Shown here: positions 19,601 to 29,502 of the stretch, one piece after another
Layout: every line of letters begins with the position of its first letter
Position numbering within the stretch: the first letter of the stretch is position 1
Assembly: GCA_021531775.1 (NCBI GenBank)
Contig: JAFBIU010000001.1
Coordinates: 213,992 to 277,991 of the forward strand
DNA from: Parabacteroides distasonis
GTDB taxonomy: Bacteria; Bacteroidota; Bacteroidia; Bacteroidales; Tannerellaceae
Direction of reading: 5' to 3'
Length of the DNA: 64,000 nucleotides
The notes under the pieces: generated by a model
The model's database searches: none
What the model was told of the DNA's origin: nothing
What the model saw: only the letters and a program-made list of their open reading frames with translations
Position numbers and translations under genes: made by a program

Positions 19601-20678
19601 GACTTACGGTTTACTGATCAATGAAGAGGAATCGCTACAAGCCAAACAGTGGCAAACGATTGTTTTGGATGAGGCCCATACGATCAAGAATCGCGATACC
19701 AAGATGTCGAAGGCAGCTATGGGCTTGACCGGCAATTTCCGTTTGTTGTTGACCGGAACGCCCTTGCAGAACCATGTCAGTGAGATCTGGAACTTGATGC
19801 AGTTTGCCAATCCTAATTTGTTGGGCTCTTTTCTGGATTTCTCCAACCGCTTCATTCTTCCGATCGAACGCGATCAGGATAAGGATACTCAACGTGTGTT
19901 GCGTCGGATCATTTCCCCCTTTATCCTGCGTCGTACAAAGAATGATGTGTTGAACGAACTGCCCGAAAAGACCGAGATCACACGTAAAGTGGATTTGAGT
20001 GAGGAGGAGTGGGCCTTCTACGACCACATCCGTCAGCAGGCTTTGGTGAATATCGAAGCGGGAGAGTCGAATGCGATGCAGGCATTGGCTGAAATCACCA
20101 AGTTACGGTTGGCAGCTTGCAATGCCCAATTGGTCAACCAGGCCATGCAGATCCCCTCTTCGAAGTTGGAAAGTTTCCTGCAATTGGTAGATGATTTGCA
20201 TAGTAACCATCATCGTGCCTTGGTGTTCAGCCAATTTACTTCCCACTTGGCGTTGGTGCGCAAGCAACTCGATCAGTTAGGTATCACTTATCTCTATTTG
20301 GATGGATCGACTTCTGCCAAGGAGCGTGCCCGTTTGGTGGATGAATTCCAACATGGCGATATGCCTTTGTTTCTGATCAGTTTGAAGGCAGGAGGTCTGG
20401 GGTTGAACCTGACGGCTGCCGATTATGTCATTCATCTGGATCCTTGGTGGAATCCGGCCATTGAGGATCAGGCCAGCGACCGTGCCTATCGCATTGGTCA
20501 GCAGAATCCGGTTACAGTCTATCGGATCATAGCCGCCGGCACCATCGAGGAGAAGATCCTGAAATTGCATCAGACCAAGAAGAGCATGGCAGATGCGCTG
20601 TTGGAAGGTGGTGATGTCAGTGCAAGCATGTCGCGCGACGAGATCATCGCCCTGTTGAAAGATACCTATTCATTTTAA
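16632..20678 (+). CDS. SNF2-family DEAD/DEAH-box helicase-like ATPase
   Basis: A 1348-residue protein. The last 450 residues form a complete Snf2 ATPase: QxxGY-type start RPYQKEGYQWMSRL near 895, Walker A DDMGLGKT near 916, DEAH box near 1011, and motif VI DRAYRIGQQNPVTVYRI near 1280. The first roughly 870 residues are not a recognised catalytic domain; the early part has an alpha-helical repeat look (TPR-like) and the middle is beta-rich. Full-length Bacteroidales homologs share this layout. It probably remodels protein-DNA complexes; the target is unknown. It is the last core gene before the accessory region. Confidence 0.9.
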   Translation: MAKKQTELDFQYDYKTDPVLTCLVCAARPFSKSDILAFAKNYQVSMTTAKPFLSAYLSKQIIMHEPFTLGGETYCIDYSHWLEIVRGLTRKQLDACIAIIQKKYSFWYDDSHRLTEAVWCYLHELPFERFLDENLFISYGDVRIPYQIHLIHSFLFKEEMWPFLIKFPASVLQRILCYYVNFLDQLFFSEDHLRAIKVVFSDNPSFPKADREYARSLIITYSLFVKQGRLKDALQEAQANKLTDLADILSAITSLQAGKYDESAKLFIRLLNARKQRLFSLTIFNFYFGLSLLYATTASAKKKVATSYKYLVEGSMPDVPLAICLSVAFGKKNTILLSHIDYSYQLIMTRALICLLGKHFRWKDDHDYSQELDIIDRYDIRLLKLELAAVEERFQSQKEALMKVTGLHMSLLPYVELPEWELKLSQLIQINAPKQTKKGVGPQKSTGRIIYEVDCDNWHVRPILQKSKDGITWTAGRSVSLESFAKKKTDFMQPEDLLVASAVTCYSNGWYNSDYSLEGVDALVALVGNPRVFKANTMLPLEVVEEKPQLTVTLSKNYYKISSDLQLDQLEGRFAIILENERKVKVIRVTEKMKSTLEMLMSIHIPAAARDRLTQLLEIISADFVVLSDLLKNSEKVAMKQTHSEIVVQLQPTGTDIHCYMAVKPFGKEPPLCKPGKGMEVITTTIQQEQVQTKRNLKKEKENYEAVLALMVNYEDSSTDENVWILQPADCLDLLDRLREMPKQCVVEWPEGERFRVSLPPLKSSSFRLSVRSISNWFEVSGEVTLSDKVRMKLADLLERVNQSKGNFVQLNDQEYVRISSDLRKQLELLNRIASRNRGKMRVSTFNAMPLEEMQQVGMQVETDADFQSLLNRMKESEQLDIKIPKQIQADLRPYQKEGYQWMSRLAHWGAGALLADDMGLGKTLQAITLLLSRAKQGAQLVVVPTSLILNWNDEIARFAPGLHVLLLNRPGENRQELIEQAKAFDVVITTYGLLINEEESLQAKQWQTIVLDEAHTIKNRDTKMSKAAMGLTGNFRLLLTGTPLQNHVSEIWNLMQFANPNLLGSFLDFSNRFILPIERDQDKDTQRVLRRIISPFILRRTKNDVLNELPEKTEITRKVDLSEEEWAFYDHIRQQALVNIEAGESNAMQALAEITKLRLAACNAQLVNQAMQIPSSKLESFLQLVDDLHSNHHRALVFSQFTSHLALVRKQLDQLGITYLYLDGSTSAKERARLVDEFQHGDMPLFLISLKAGGLGLNLTAADYVIHLDPWWNPAIEDQASDRAYRIGQQNPVTVYRIIAAGTIEEKILKLHQTKKSMADALLEGGDVSASMSRDEIIALLKDTYSF

Positions 20679-20980
20679 TGTTGAGGACAATAGCCATTTC
20701 CAAATGGGTATGACTTGGATTGTATGGTGTTCCAGGGAGATCTGGCTAACCTTCTGGCAAATTTTTCCCAACCAATAATATTTTGTATTTCGTCCAAGTA
20801 GATCCAAGGTCGTTGATTCGGATATAACTCCCTGTATGCCTCAAGTAGGTTGTCCAACTCTTCTGTTTGCATACCTAAGAGTCTTTCATCTTCAAAATTG
20901 ATGTATAGGATGTGTTCGGCTGTTATCTCCTTTTCGTGAATTTTCGTCTGTATGTCTTGATAGAGCAGATAGGATTTTGC
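20675..20980 (-). pseudogene. Remnant of an AAA_14/DUF4143-type ATPase
   Basis: The minus frame reads AKSYLLYQDIQTKI, then HILYINFEDERL, then RPWIYLDEIQNI, GWEKFARRLA. This is the part of an AAA_14 ATPase from just inside Walker A (GKS has become AKS after an upstream stop) to just past Walker B. Upstream of 20980 the P-loop start is gone, and after FARRLA the sequence no longer follows the family. The whole DUF4143 C-terminus is missing. An intact family member is about 380-400 residues. Its stop codon overlaps the SNF2 stop by 4 bp. Confidence 0.75.
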
Positions 20981-21072
20981 TTATTCATTCTGAATATAAT
21001 TGAAAGTTTACTATGCAAAAATACAGAAATATTACGAACTATACTTTATAATAATAGTCTATTTTATTACTT

Positions 21073-21285
21073 TCAATATCCCATATACGGAAATGCTTCC
21101 CTGAGACACTGCAAGGCTCGTTCGTAATCAGATTTGAGCACATGCACTTCGATTGGAAATGCTAAGTGCACGGCATTCAACATCTCATTCCGGGTGAAAG
21201 CCTCGATACCCTCATTGTGCAGGAGATCACACAACATCTGTGCCTGCATCGAGTTGTCCATAGTTGCTAAATAGACTGATTCCAT
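21073..21285 (-). CDS. DUF2007 domain small protein
   Basis: A 70-residue protein beginning MESVYLATMDNSMQAQML and ending in AFPYMGY. The pattern of a short ferredoxin-like fold (a strand, a helix that tracks DLLHNEGIEAF, then EVHVLKSDYERALQCL) is that of DUF2007, often annotated as a putative signal-transducing protein. Function is unknown. It stands alone between the AAA_14 remnant and a repeat-containing gap. Confidence 0.8.
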   Translation of the reverse strand: MESVYLATMDNSMQAQMLCDLLHNEGIEAFTRNEMLNAVHLAFPIEVHVLKSDYERALQCLREAFPYMGY

Positions 21286-21979
21286 ACGATGATAAGTTTA
21301 ATTGTTTACGTTTATACAAGATCTCTCTTGCAAATATAGCTATAAAAGTTCGATTTGCCTGTATCTTTCAAAACCATTGCTGACTTTTGCCGTAATCAGC
21401 ATGTCACCATGCTCTGTATGGGGCAGCCATCCTTAGCCCTACCCCGATTGCTGATGAGGGCAGGAAGCTATCGCAAATTATTGTCTGAATTGAAAGAAAT
21501 GGGCATAGACTTGATTATCTTTGCATGATACAAAGAGAGTAAAGCCCTTTTCAAGTGTGATACCAAACACCTCTCATAAGGCAGCCTATTGCTATCACTC
21601 TTGAATAGATAATCAAAAGGTGTCCGGACGTCGTCAAACGATCGCCTGACGGACATCAGAAAGTCGCCTGACAGCCGTCAAACAATCGTTTGACGGCATG
21701 CAACATACCTATGAATACCCTATCAAACGAGATCCCAACCTATGTTCAAGGAGCATGTAACCGTACTTCTATAGTGGTCGCTCATGGGCATTGAGAGCAA
21801 AGATGCTATCATTAGCCAGCGTTCGTATGAAATCAACTTTACCAATAAAAGGTGTGAGTTTTTCAGATTTTATTTGTAACTTTACCCAGTCCAGTTCGAT
21901 TTATGCTTGTTTGGTATTGCAATACTAGTATAAGTGAAAAATAAGGATTAATCTAATATCTAAAAAATATATTACTAAA
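21286..21979. other. Intergenic region with a folded segment and a 22-bp repeat array
   Basis: No convincing gene. A possible 62-codon minus frame (21468-21656) runs partly through the repeat array and I do not call it. At about 21397-21458 an outer TCAGCA/TGCTGA pair encloses GGGGCAG/CTACCCC, which could be a folded RNA or terminator. The repeat array at 21611-21698 is listed separately. The last 80 bp are AT-rich and hold the fucO promoter, for which I see no clear consensus. Confidence 0.5.
21611..21698. repeat. 22-bp-period degenerate repeat array A (3-4 units)
   Basis: Units start at 21633, 21655 and 21677 with a pattern close to GTCAAACGATCGCCTGACGG; a weaker unit starts near 21611. 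The last unit is itself a hairpin, GCCGTCAAAC (21674-21683) with GTTTGACGGC (21688-21697). The period is exactly 22 bp between the clear units. Confidence 0.8.
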
Positions 21980-23134
21980 ATGGTGAATCGTTTCATACTT
22001 AACGAATTGAGTTATTTCGGTGCAGGTTCGCGCAAAGAACTTCCTGCCGTAGTAGAGCGTCTTGGCTTCAAGAAGGCATTGGTCGTAACCGATAAGGGCC
22101 TTGTGCAGTTCGGTGTCTGCAAGATGGTGACTGATGTCATGGATGCTGCAGGCATTGCTTACGATATTTATGATGAAGTAGTACCTAACCCAACCGTCAC
22201 CAATGTAAAGAATGGTGTCAAGGCTTTCGCTGAGGCAAAGGCGGACTTCCTGGTAGCCATCGGTGGTGGTTCGAGCATGGATACTGCTAAAGGCATCGGC
22301 ATTGTGACCAACAATCCTGAGTTCAGCGATGTCGTCAGTCTCGAAGGTGTGGCTCCTACCAAGAAGAAGAGCGTACCAATCATTGCCTTCCCAACTACAG
22401 CAGGTACAGCTGCTGAGACAACCATCAACTATGTAATCATCGATGAGGAGAAACACAAGAAGATGGTATGTGTAGATCCTAACGATATTCCATGTTGCTC
22501 AATCATTGATGCAGAACTGATGTACTCATTGCCAAAAGGTACGACTGCCGCTACTGGCCTTGACGCACTTACCCATGCTATTGAGGGCTATATCACCAAG
22601 GCTGCCTGGGAACTTTCTGATATGTTCGAGATTGAAGCAATCCGCCTGATCAATAAGTATCTGCGTCTGGCAGTATTTGACCCACAGAATCCTAAGGGAC
22701 GTGAAGGTATGGCATTAGCTCAGTATGTAGCTGGTATGGCCTTCTCAAATGTAGGTCTTGGAGTGGTTCACGGCATGGCTCATCCAATGGGATCATTGCA
22801 CAACATTCCTCATGGTGTTGCCAATGCACTCCTTCTCCCAACGATCATGGAGTTCAACGCTCCTGTCTGCCGTGAGAAGTATGTGGAGATTGCCAAGGCC
22901 ATGGGTGCTTATAAGGAGGGAATGACCCAGATAGAGGCTGCTCAGGCTGCTTGTGATGCTGTTCGTGCTCTTGCCGTTGAGGTGGGTATCCCACAGCATC
23001 TCTCCGAGATTGGCATCTATGAGAAAGATATCGATGCGTTGGCAGATCAAGCCATTGCCGATGTCTGTACCCCAGGTAATCCTCGCAAGGTGACTCGTGA
23101 TGATATCGTAGCTCTTTATAAGAAGGTCCTTTAA
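21980..23134 (+). CDS. fucO: Iron-containing alcohol dehydrogenase, lactaldehyde reductase
   Basis: A 384-residue group III alcohol dehydrogenase that reduces lactaldehyde to 1,2-propanediol in fucose/rhamnose fermentation. Visible motifs: GGGSSMDTAKGIG near residue 95 (NAD binding), TTAGTAAE near 140, and metal ligands in DALTHAIEGY and GVVHGMAHPMGSLHNIPHG. Length is normal. No fucose or rhamnose genes are adjacent, so the substrate call rests on family resemblance. Its leucine codons favour CTT/CTG/CTC while the flanking core genes favour TTG, a hint of different origin. Confidence 0.88.
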   Translation: MVNRFILNELSYFGAGSRKELPAVVERLGFKKALVVTDKGLVQFGVCKMVTDVMDAAGIAYDIYDEVVPNPTVTNVKNGVKAFAEAKADFLVAIGGGSSMDTAKGIGIVTNNPEFSDVVSLEGVAPTKKKSVPIIAFPTTAGTAAETTINYVIIDEEKHKKMVCVDPNDIPCCSIIDAELMYSLPKGTTAATGLDALTHAIEGYITKAAWELSDMFEIEAIRLINKYLRLAVFDPQNPKGREGMALAQYVAGMAFSNVGLGVVHGMAHPMGSLHNIPHGVANALLLPTIMEFNAPVCREKYVEIAKAMGAYKEGMTQIEAAQAACDAVRALAVEVGIPQHLSEIGIYEKDIDALADQAIADVCTPGNPRKVTRDDIVALYKKVL

Positions 23135-23196
23135 TCATTACTCAAGGCTGAGCTTGGTCATTACTTATGTCCGAGTTTTAGCATAGTTGGCAACTG

Positions 23197-23231
23197 TACG
23201 TAACGTGAGTTCGTCGAACTCACGTTACGTA
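23197..23231. terminator. Perfect 16-bp hairpin between convergent fucO and thiH
   Basis: TACGTAACGTGAGTTC (23197-23212) pairs with GAACTCACGTTACGTA (23216-23231) around a 3-nt loop. It sits between two converging genes and likely stops both transcripts, though neither side has a pure T run; the right flank is TATGTTTTAT. Confidence 0.7.
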
Positions 23232-23237
23232 TATGTT

Positions 23238-24371
23238 TTATATATTATTGTTTTTCAGGTCGAAACTTGCATCCCAGTCCTTCCAGACGGGTTCGCGTCC
23301 CAGTTCTCTCAGTCTTTTTCCGATCTCAGCCGCAGTGCGTTCATCATTCACGGTGAACTGCTCCAAAGCCTGCGGATAGGTATAGTAACCTCCTGGATTA
23401 ACCTTGCTTTCAGCGGACATGGTCGTAACACCCAGTGTACACATATTATCACGTATGTAGGCAGGTTCACGTGTCGAGTAACTGATGTCCACATCATGGT
23501 CGAAGATTCTCATGGCAAAGGTAGTCTGTGCCAGTTGACGGTCAGTCATGTAGCACGATGGCTGGAATCCTTCGTTCTGTGCCGGACGCATACGTGGAAA
23601 ATTGACACTGTACTTCGTTCTCCAGTAATGCTTTTGCAGGTACCTCAGGTGGTAGGCCATCATGGTAATGTCTGTTCGCCACTCCTTCTCAAGTCCTATC
23701 AGCACGCCCATTCCTATGCTGTGGACTCCGGCCATTCCCATACGGTCGAATCCGTCGCATCTCCACTGGAAGTCCGATTTCCTGCCTGCCGGGTGGTACA
23801 GTTTGTAATTCGCACGGTGGTATGTCTCCTGGAAGCAGATGACACCGTTCATTCCGTGCTGGGCAAGTGTGCGATACTCCTCGGTGTCGAGGGGCATTAC
23901 CTCAATCTTGATATTGCTGAAATACCGTTTAGCCGTATCGATTGCACTTGCCAAATAGGGTACACCTGCCTTGGCCGGATTCTCACCTGTGACGAGCAGT
24001 ATGTTCTCGAAGGGGGCAAGGCGTTTGATGGCCTTGTATTCGTCTTCTATCTGACTTTGTGTGAGTATGGTACGTGCCATAGGATTCTGCCTGTGGAAGC
24101 CGCAGTACACGCAGCTGTTGGCACAGGAGTTGGTGATGTATAGCGGAATGAACATTGACATGGTTCTGCCAAAGCGTTCCTCTGTATATTTCCGTGAGAG
24201 TCGTGCCATGGTCTCTAAGTACGGCTCGGCTGCCGGGGAGAGCAGTGCCATGAAATCCTCTACATCGCAGTGCTGTTTGCCGAGTGCTCTGCGTACATCC
24301 GCATCGGTCTTCGAGGATATGCGCTCGGTCGTCTCTTCCCAGCTTATATGTTGTAATTCTTCGCTGAACAT
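23238..24371 (-). CDS. thiH: 2-iminoacetate synthase (radical SAM)
   Basis: Cleaves tyrosine by radical SAM chemistry to give dehydroglycine (2-iminoacetate) for thiazole formation under anaerobic conditions. The 377-residue protein has the cluster motif CANSCVYC (CxxxCxxC) near residue 88 and a thiamine-type C-terminal BATS region. It is the last gene of the thi operon, 52 bp after thiF. Length is normal. Presence of ThiH rather than ThiO fits an anaerobe. Confidence 0.95.
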   Translation of the reverse strand: MFSEELQHISWEETTERISSKTDADVRRALGKQHCDVEDFMALLSPAAEPYLETMARLSRKYTEERFGRTMSMFIPLYITNSCANSCVYCGFHRQNPMARTILTQSQIEDEYKAIKRLAPFENILLVTGENPAKAGVPYLASAIDTAKRYFSNIKIEVMPLDTEEYRTLAQHGMNGVICFQETYHRANYKLYHPAGRKSDFQWRCDGFDRMGMAGVHSIGMGVLIGLEKEWRTDITMMAYHLRYLQKHYWRTKYSVNFPRMRPAQNEGFQPSCYMTDRQLAQTTFAMRIFDHDVDISYSTREPAYIRDNMCTLGVTTMSAESKVNPGGYYTYPQALEQFTVNDERTAAEIGKRLRELGREPVWKDWDASFDLKNNNI

Positions 24372-24423
24372 CTTACTTGTTGTTTTATATTTATATAATG
24401 TATCATGTATCGTATCTTGGGTC

Positions 24424-26905
<2,482 letters not shown>

Positions 26906-27700
26906 TTAGATGGGAGTATTGCCTGTATTGTCCAAAAATGCTGTCAGGGGTGATGTCGCCATGGCGCAGTCGCTGACGGCTCCCAGCCCAGCTTCGTATG
27001 CCATACGTCCTGCTATGACGGCCATGCGGAAGGCGTCTGCCATCTTTACAGGGTCAGCTGCCACGGCGATGGCCGTGTTCACCAACACGCAGTCAGCCCC
27101 CATTTCCATCGCTTCAGCAGCATGGCTTGGGGCTCCTATACCGGCATCCACCACCACGGGAACAGTGGCTTGTTCGATGATGATTTGCAGGAAATCCTTC
27201 ATGCGCAGTCCCTTGTTGGTGCCAATAGGTGCAGCCAGGGGCATCACGGTAGCTGCTCCAGCCTCTTCCAAATGTTTGCACAGGGTGGGGTCGGCCTGAC
27301 AGTAGGGCAGAACCACGAAGCCCATCTTCACTAATCGTTCGGTAGCCTTCAGTGTTTCTACCGAGTCGGGCAGCAGATACCTGGGGTCGGGGTGTATCTC
27401 CAGTTTCAGCCAGTTGGTGCCGAAGGCCTCTCTGGCCATCTGTGCTGCGAATACCGCCTCTTCGGCATCGCGTACGCCGCTTGTGTTGGGCAGCAGCTGT
27501 ATGTTGGGATTCTGTGTCACGTGCCTAAGCAGGTCGTCATTATCGTCAGAGAGTTCCACCCGCTTCATGGCAACTGTTACCATCTCTGTTTCCGAAGCCT
27601 TGATGGCTTCTGTCATCAGACTGTTGTCGCTGAATTTGCCTGTTCCCAGGAATAATCTTGAATTGAATTGCCTTCCGGCAATTATCAGTTTGTCATTCAT
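26906..27700 (-). CDS. thiG: Thiazole synthase
   Basis: TIM-barrel enzyme that builds thiazole phosphate from DXP, dehydroglycine and ThiS-thiocarboxylate. The 264-residue protein starts [20 protein letters not shown], has the Schiff-base lysine region LKLEIHPD near residue 100 and phosphate-binding [20 protein letters not shown] near 185. Length is normal. It is 122 bp downstream of thiS; in many Bacteroidales operons thiE occupies that position, and it is absent here. Confidence 0.96.
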   Translation of the reverse strand: MNDKLIIAGRQFNSRLFLGTGKFSDNSLMTEAIKASETEMVTVAMKRVELSDDNDDLLRHVTQNPNIQLLPNTSGVRDAEEAVFAAQMAREAFGTNWLKLEIHPDPRYLLPDSVETLKATERLVKMGFVVLPYCQADPTLCKHLEEAGAATVMPLAAPIGTNKGLRMKDFLQIIIEQATVPVVVDAGIGAPSHAAEAMEMGADCVLVNTAIAVAADPVKMADAFRMAVIAGRMAYEAGLGAVSDCAMATSPLTAFLDNTGNTPI

Positions 27701-27822
27701 CCTATTTTCTATTTTGTTCTTCTTGTTTTATTTGTTCGCTGAAATGTGGCTCCAACCTTCCTGCACAGATCCTGAGCCGGCCGGTGGAGTTTCGTAGGGT
27801 GGCCGATAACGGTATCAGGCTG

Positions 27823-28026
27823 TTATCCTCCAAAGGCAGCCTTTACCACCGTAATGTTGTCTTGTGCTTTTAAGGCATACCCTTTCCACTCGCCTCGTGG
27901 CAAGATACGACCGTTCACTGCTATGGCCACTCCCTTTTCCGGCAGTTGCAACTCTTCTGACAACTGGAGGAGATCACAGGCACTGGTTTCCCTGTCCTGA
28001 TTGTTGATTCTGATTGTATAGTTCAT
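27823..28026 (-). CDS. thiS: Sulfur carrier protein ThiS
   Basis: A 67-residue ubiquitin-fold carrier ending in AAFGG, the diglycine tail that ThiF adenylates. It starts MNYTIRINNQDRE and has AIAVNGRILPRGEW in the middle. First gene of the thi operon, directly under the TPP riboswitch leader. Confidence 0.95.
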   Translation of the reverse strand: MNYTIRINNQDRETSACDLLQLSEELQLPEKGVAIAVNGRILPRGEWKGYALKAQDNITVVKAAFGG

Positions 28027-28069
28027 ATGCTTACTGTCTCTTTATAATCTATCCGTATATATACAATTC

Positions 28070-28108
28070 GTCCCCACTTTGAAGGGCTGTTCACTTCAAA
28101 ACGGGGAC
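28070..28108 (-). promoter_or_regulatory. Strong hairpin in the thi leader, between aptamer and thiS
   Basis: On the minus strand GTCCCC (28108-28103) pairs with GGGGAC (28075-28070), and inside it TTTGAAG pairs with CTTCAAA around a 9-nt loop. There is no T run after it, so it is not a textbook terminator. It lies about 45 bp before the thiS ATG and could be the expression platform of the riboswitch or a processing/stability structure. Confidence 0.6.
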
Positions 28109-28177
28109 ACGCATCAGACTCTCTCCCAATGTTGGAGGATGAGTCTTCTCCTCGAGGGAGGTTGTGTTATCGAGATA

Positions 28178-28288
28178 TTCCTACGGCAGCATTATCTGCA
28201 TCAGGTCTGTGGGTATAATCTCAGCATCACCCGGACTTGATGTGCGCAGCAAAATGCTTGCACTTGCGTCAGGTTCAGCACCCCGTTA
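28178..28288 (-). promoter_or_regulatory. TPP riboswitch (THI element)
   Basis: Minus-strand sequence GGGGTGCTGAACCTGACG (from about 28284) begins the aptamer. GCTGAGATTATACCC and then GACCTGATGCAGATAATGC and CGTAGGAA match the conserved TPP-binding core. The stretch between P1/P2 and the core holds a longer variable P3 arm than E. coli thiM. It controls the thiS-G-C-F-H operon, whose first ATG is about 150 bp downstream. A poor -7-like element CAATTTTG lies just upstream at 28298-28305. Confidence 0.93.
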
Positions 28289-28537
28289 TCTGGACGACAA
28301 AATTGCGGATTCTTTTTCATTTGGCCACTGTCTATGGCTGAAAAAATATCCTCCGTTTAAGTATGTTTAATAGTTGCCGTTCTTGTACCACATTGATGGG
28401 ATAAAAATGCCGTATGAAGGGGATTTTCCATTTTTTGGAGTCCATCTACTTTTGCATCGATAATTGTCCGTTTTTTACATATGAAATGAGAGAAAAATTG
28501 GTGACTTTGCATGCGAAAAATTTCAGATAGGAAGTCA

Positions 28538-29116
28538 ATGACAAAGAAAATACTGATAATCAATGCAAGCCCACGGAAGAGGGGTAATATTGCGCAGATG
28601 GTGGCTGTGATGAATGATGAGGCTAAGGCGCAAGGGGCGGAAGTGGATGTGATAGAGGTACAGAATCTGCATGTTAAGCCTTGTTTGGCTTGCATGCAAT
28701 GTAGGACAAAAGGCTTCTGTATGCTGCCTGAAGATGATGCACAGCGTGTCTTGCAGTTGATTAAGGACTGCGAGGCAATGATTATTGCTGCACCCTGCTA
28801 TTGGGGAAACATCCCCGGAATGTTGAAACTGCTTTTTGACCGTATGGTTTATGGTATGATGGGCGAGAGCCCTCGTGGAATTCCGATCCCCTTGCATAAG
28901 GGCAAGCGTTGCGTGCTTGTCAGCACGTCAACAACTCCCTGGCCTCTGAACATCCTGATGCATCAGAGTCATGGGGCGATAAGGGCACTGAAAGAAATAT
29001 GTAGGTACAGTGGTTTTAAGATTGTGGCAACCATAGAAAAGGGCGGTACACGACGTAACACTATGCTTACTGAAAGAGAGATAATGAAATGTCGTCAGGC
29101 AGTGAGAAAATTATGA
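28538..29116 (+). CDS. Iron-sulfur flavoprotein / NAD(P)H-dependent FMN reductase-like protein
   Basis: A flavodoxin-fold protein of 192 residues from ATG 28538 (MTKKILIINASPRKRGN is the FMN phosphate loop). A Cys cluster CLACMQCRTKGFC near residue 48 has spacing CX2CX2CX5C, as in iron-sulfur flavoproteins of anaerobes, so a 4Fe-4S centre plus FMN is likely. PCYWGNIPGMLKLLFDR near 88 is the usual second FMN contact. An upstream in-frame ATG at 28511 is also possible, but it lies next to a -7-like TTTG. It is divergent from the thi operon and 3 bp ahead of a broken uvrA-like gene. Confidence 0.82.
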   Translation: MTKKILIINASPRKRGNIAQMVAVMNDEAKAQGAEVDVIEVQNLHVKPCLACMQCRTKGFCMLPEDDAQRVLQLIKDCEAMIIAAPCYWGNIPGMLKLLFDRMVYGMMGESPRGIPIPLHKGKRCVLVSTSTTPWPLNILMHQSHGAIRALKEICRYSGFKIVATIEKGGTRRNTMLTEREIMKCRQAVRKL

Positions 29117-29119
29117 ATA

Positions 29120-29349
29120 ATGAAAACAGACAGTATTATCATTCAGAATGCTCATACCAACAACCTCCAGCATGTTGATATAGAGCTGCCGAAACATCGT
29201 ATTGTAGTGTTTACGGGAGTAAGTGGTAGCTTAAATACGGGATTTTCGACAACGACAAACCATTAAAATTCTGGAGCGAAGAGGAACTGTATAAGCTACT
29301 GTATAGCGAACCTATCGACCTTGACAAGTCGAAGACGGGACTGATTTGA
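29120..29349 (+). pseudogene. Collapsed UvrA-like ABC ATPase gene
   Basis: The first part reads MKTDSIIIQNAHTNNLQ and goes to VVFTGVSGS, the start of a UvrA-type protein up to the middle of Walker A. At about 29232 it joins, out of frame, a stretch reading KYGIFDNDKPLKFWSEEEL then LLYSEPIDL and a stop at 29349. This resembles an internal UvrA segment, where WSEEE and YSEP motifs occur. Intact UvrA paralogs are 750-900 residues, so most of the gene has been deleted. It starts 3 bp after the flavoprotein and was probably cotranscribed with it. Confidence 0.65.
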
Positions 29350-29436
29350 TGATTCAGAGCTTGTACAGGTAAACCAGTCTTAGATACCCAAAGAATCGTT
29401 TTAATAGGTTTTTTAGGTGCTAATAAATGTGTCCTA

Positions 29437-29502
29437 ATTATGCTATTTAGGAGGTCTAAATAGCATAGTTAGCAACCGTAAGTAGCATAGTTAGGAGGTG
29501 AC
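29437..29502. repeat. 22-bp-period repeat array B (3 units) at the 3' end of the PPOX gene
   Basis: TAA-started units begin at 29437, 29459 and 29481 (for example TAAGTAGCATAGTTAGGAGG). The first and second units also form an inverted pair, ATGCTATTTA (29442-29451) with TAAATAGCAT (29459-29468). A related sequence, TAGCATAGTTGGCAAC, occurs at 23179, next to the fucO-thiH hairpin. Confidence 0.75.

Noticed and set aside
21468..21656. 62-codon minus-strand frame
   Set aside because: Overlaps repeat array A and has no family resemblance I can support.
23187..24143. 318-codon plus-strand frame opposite thiH
   Set aside because: Antisense to a clear radical SAM gene; its start lies before the fucO-thiH hairpin.
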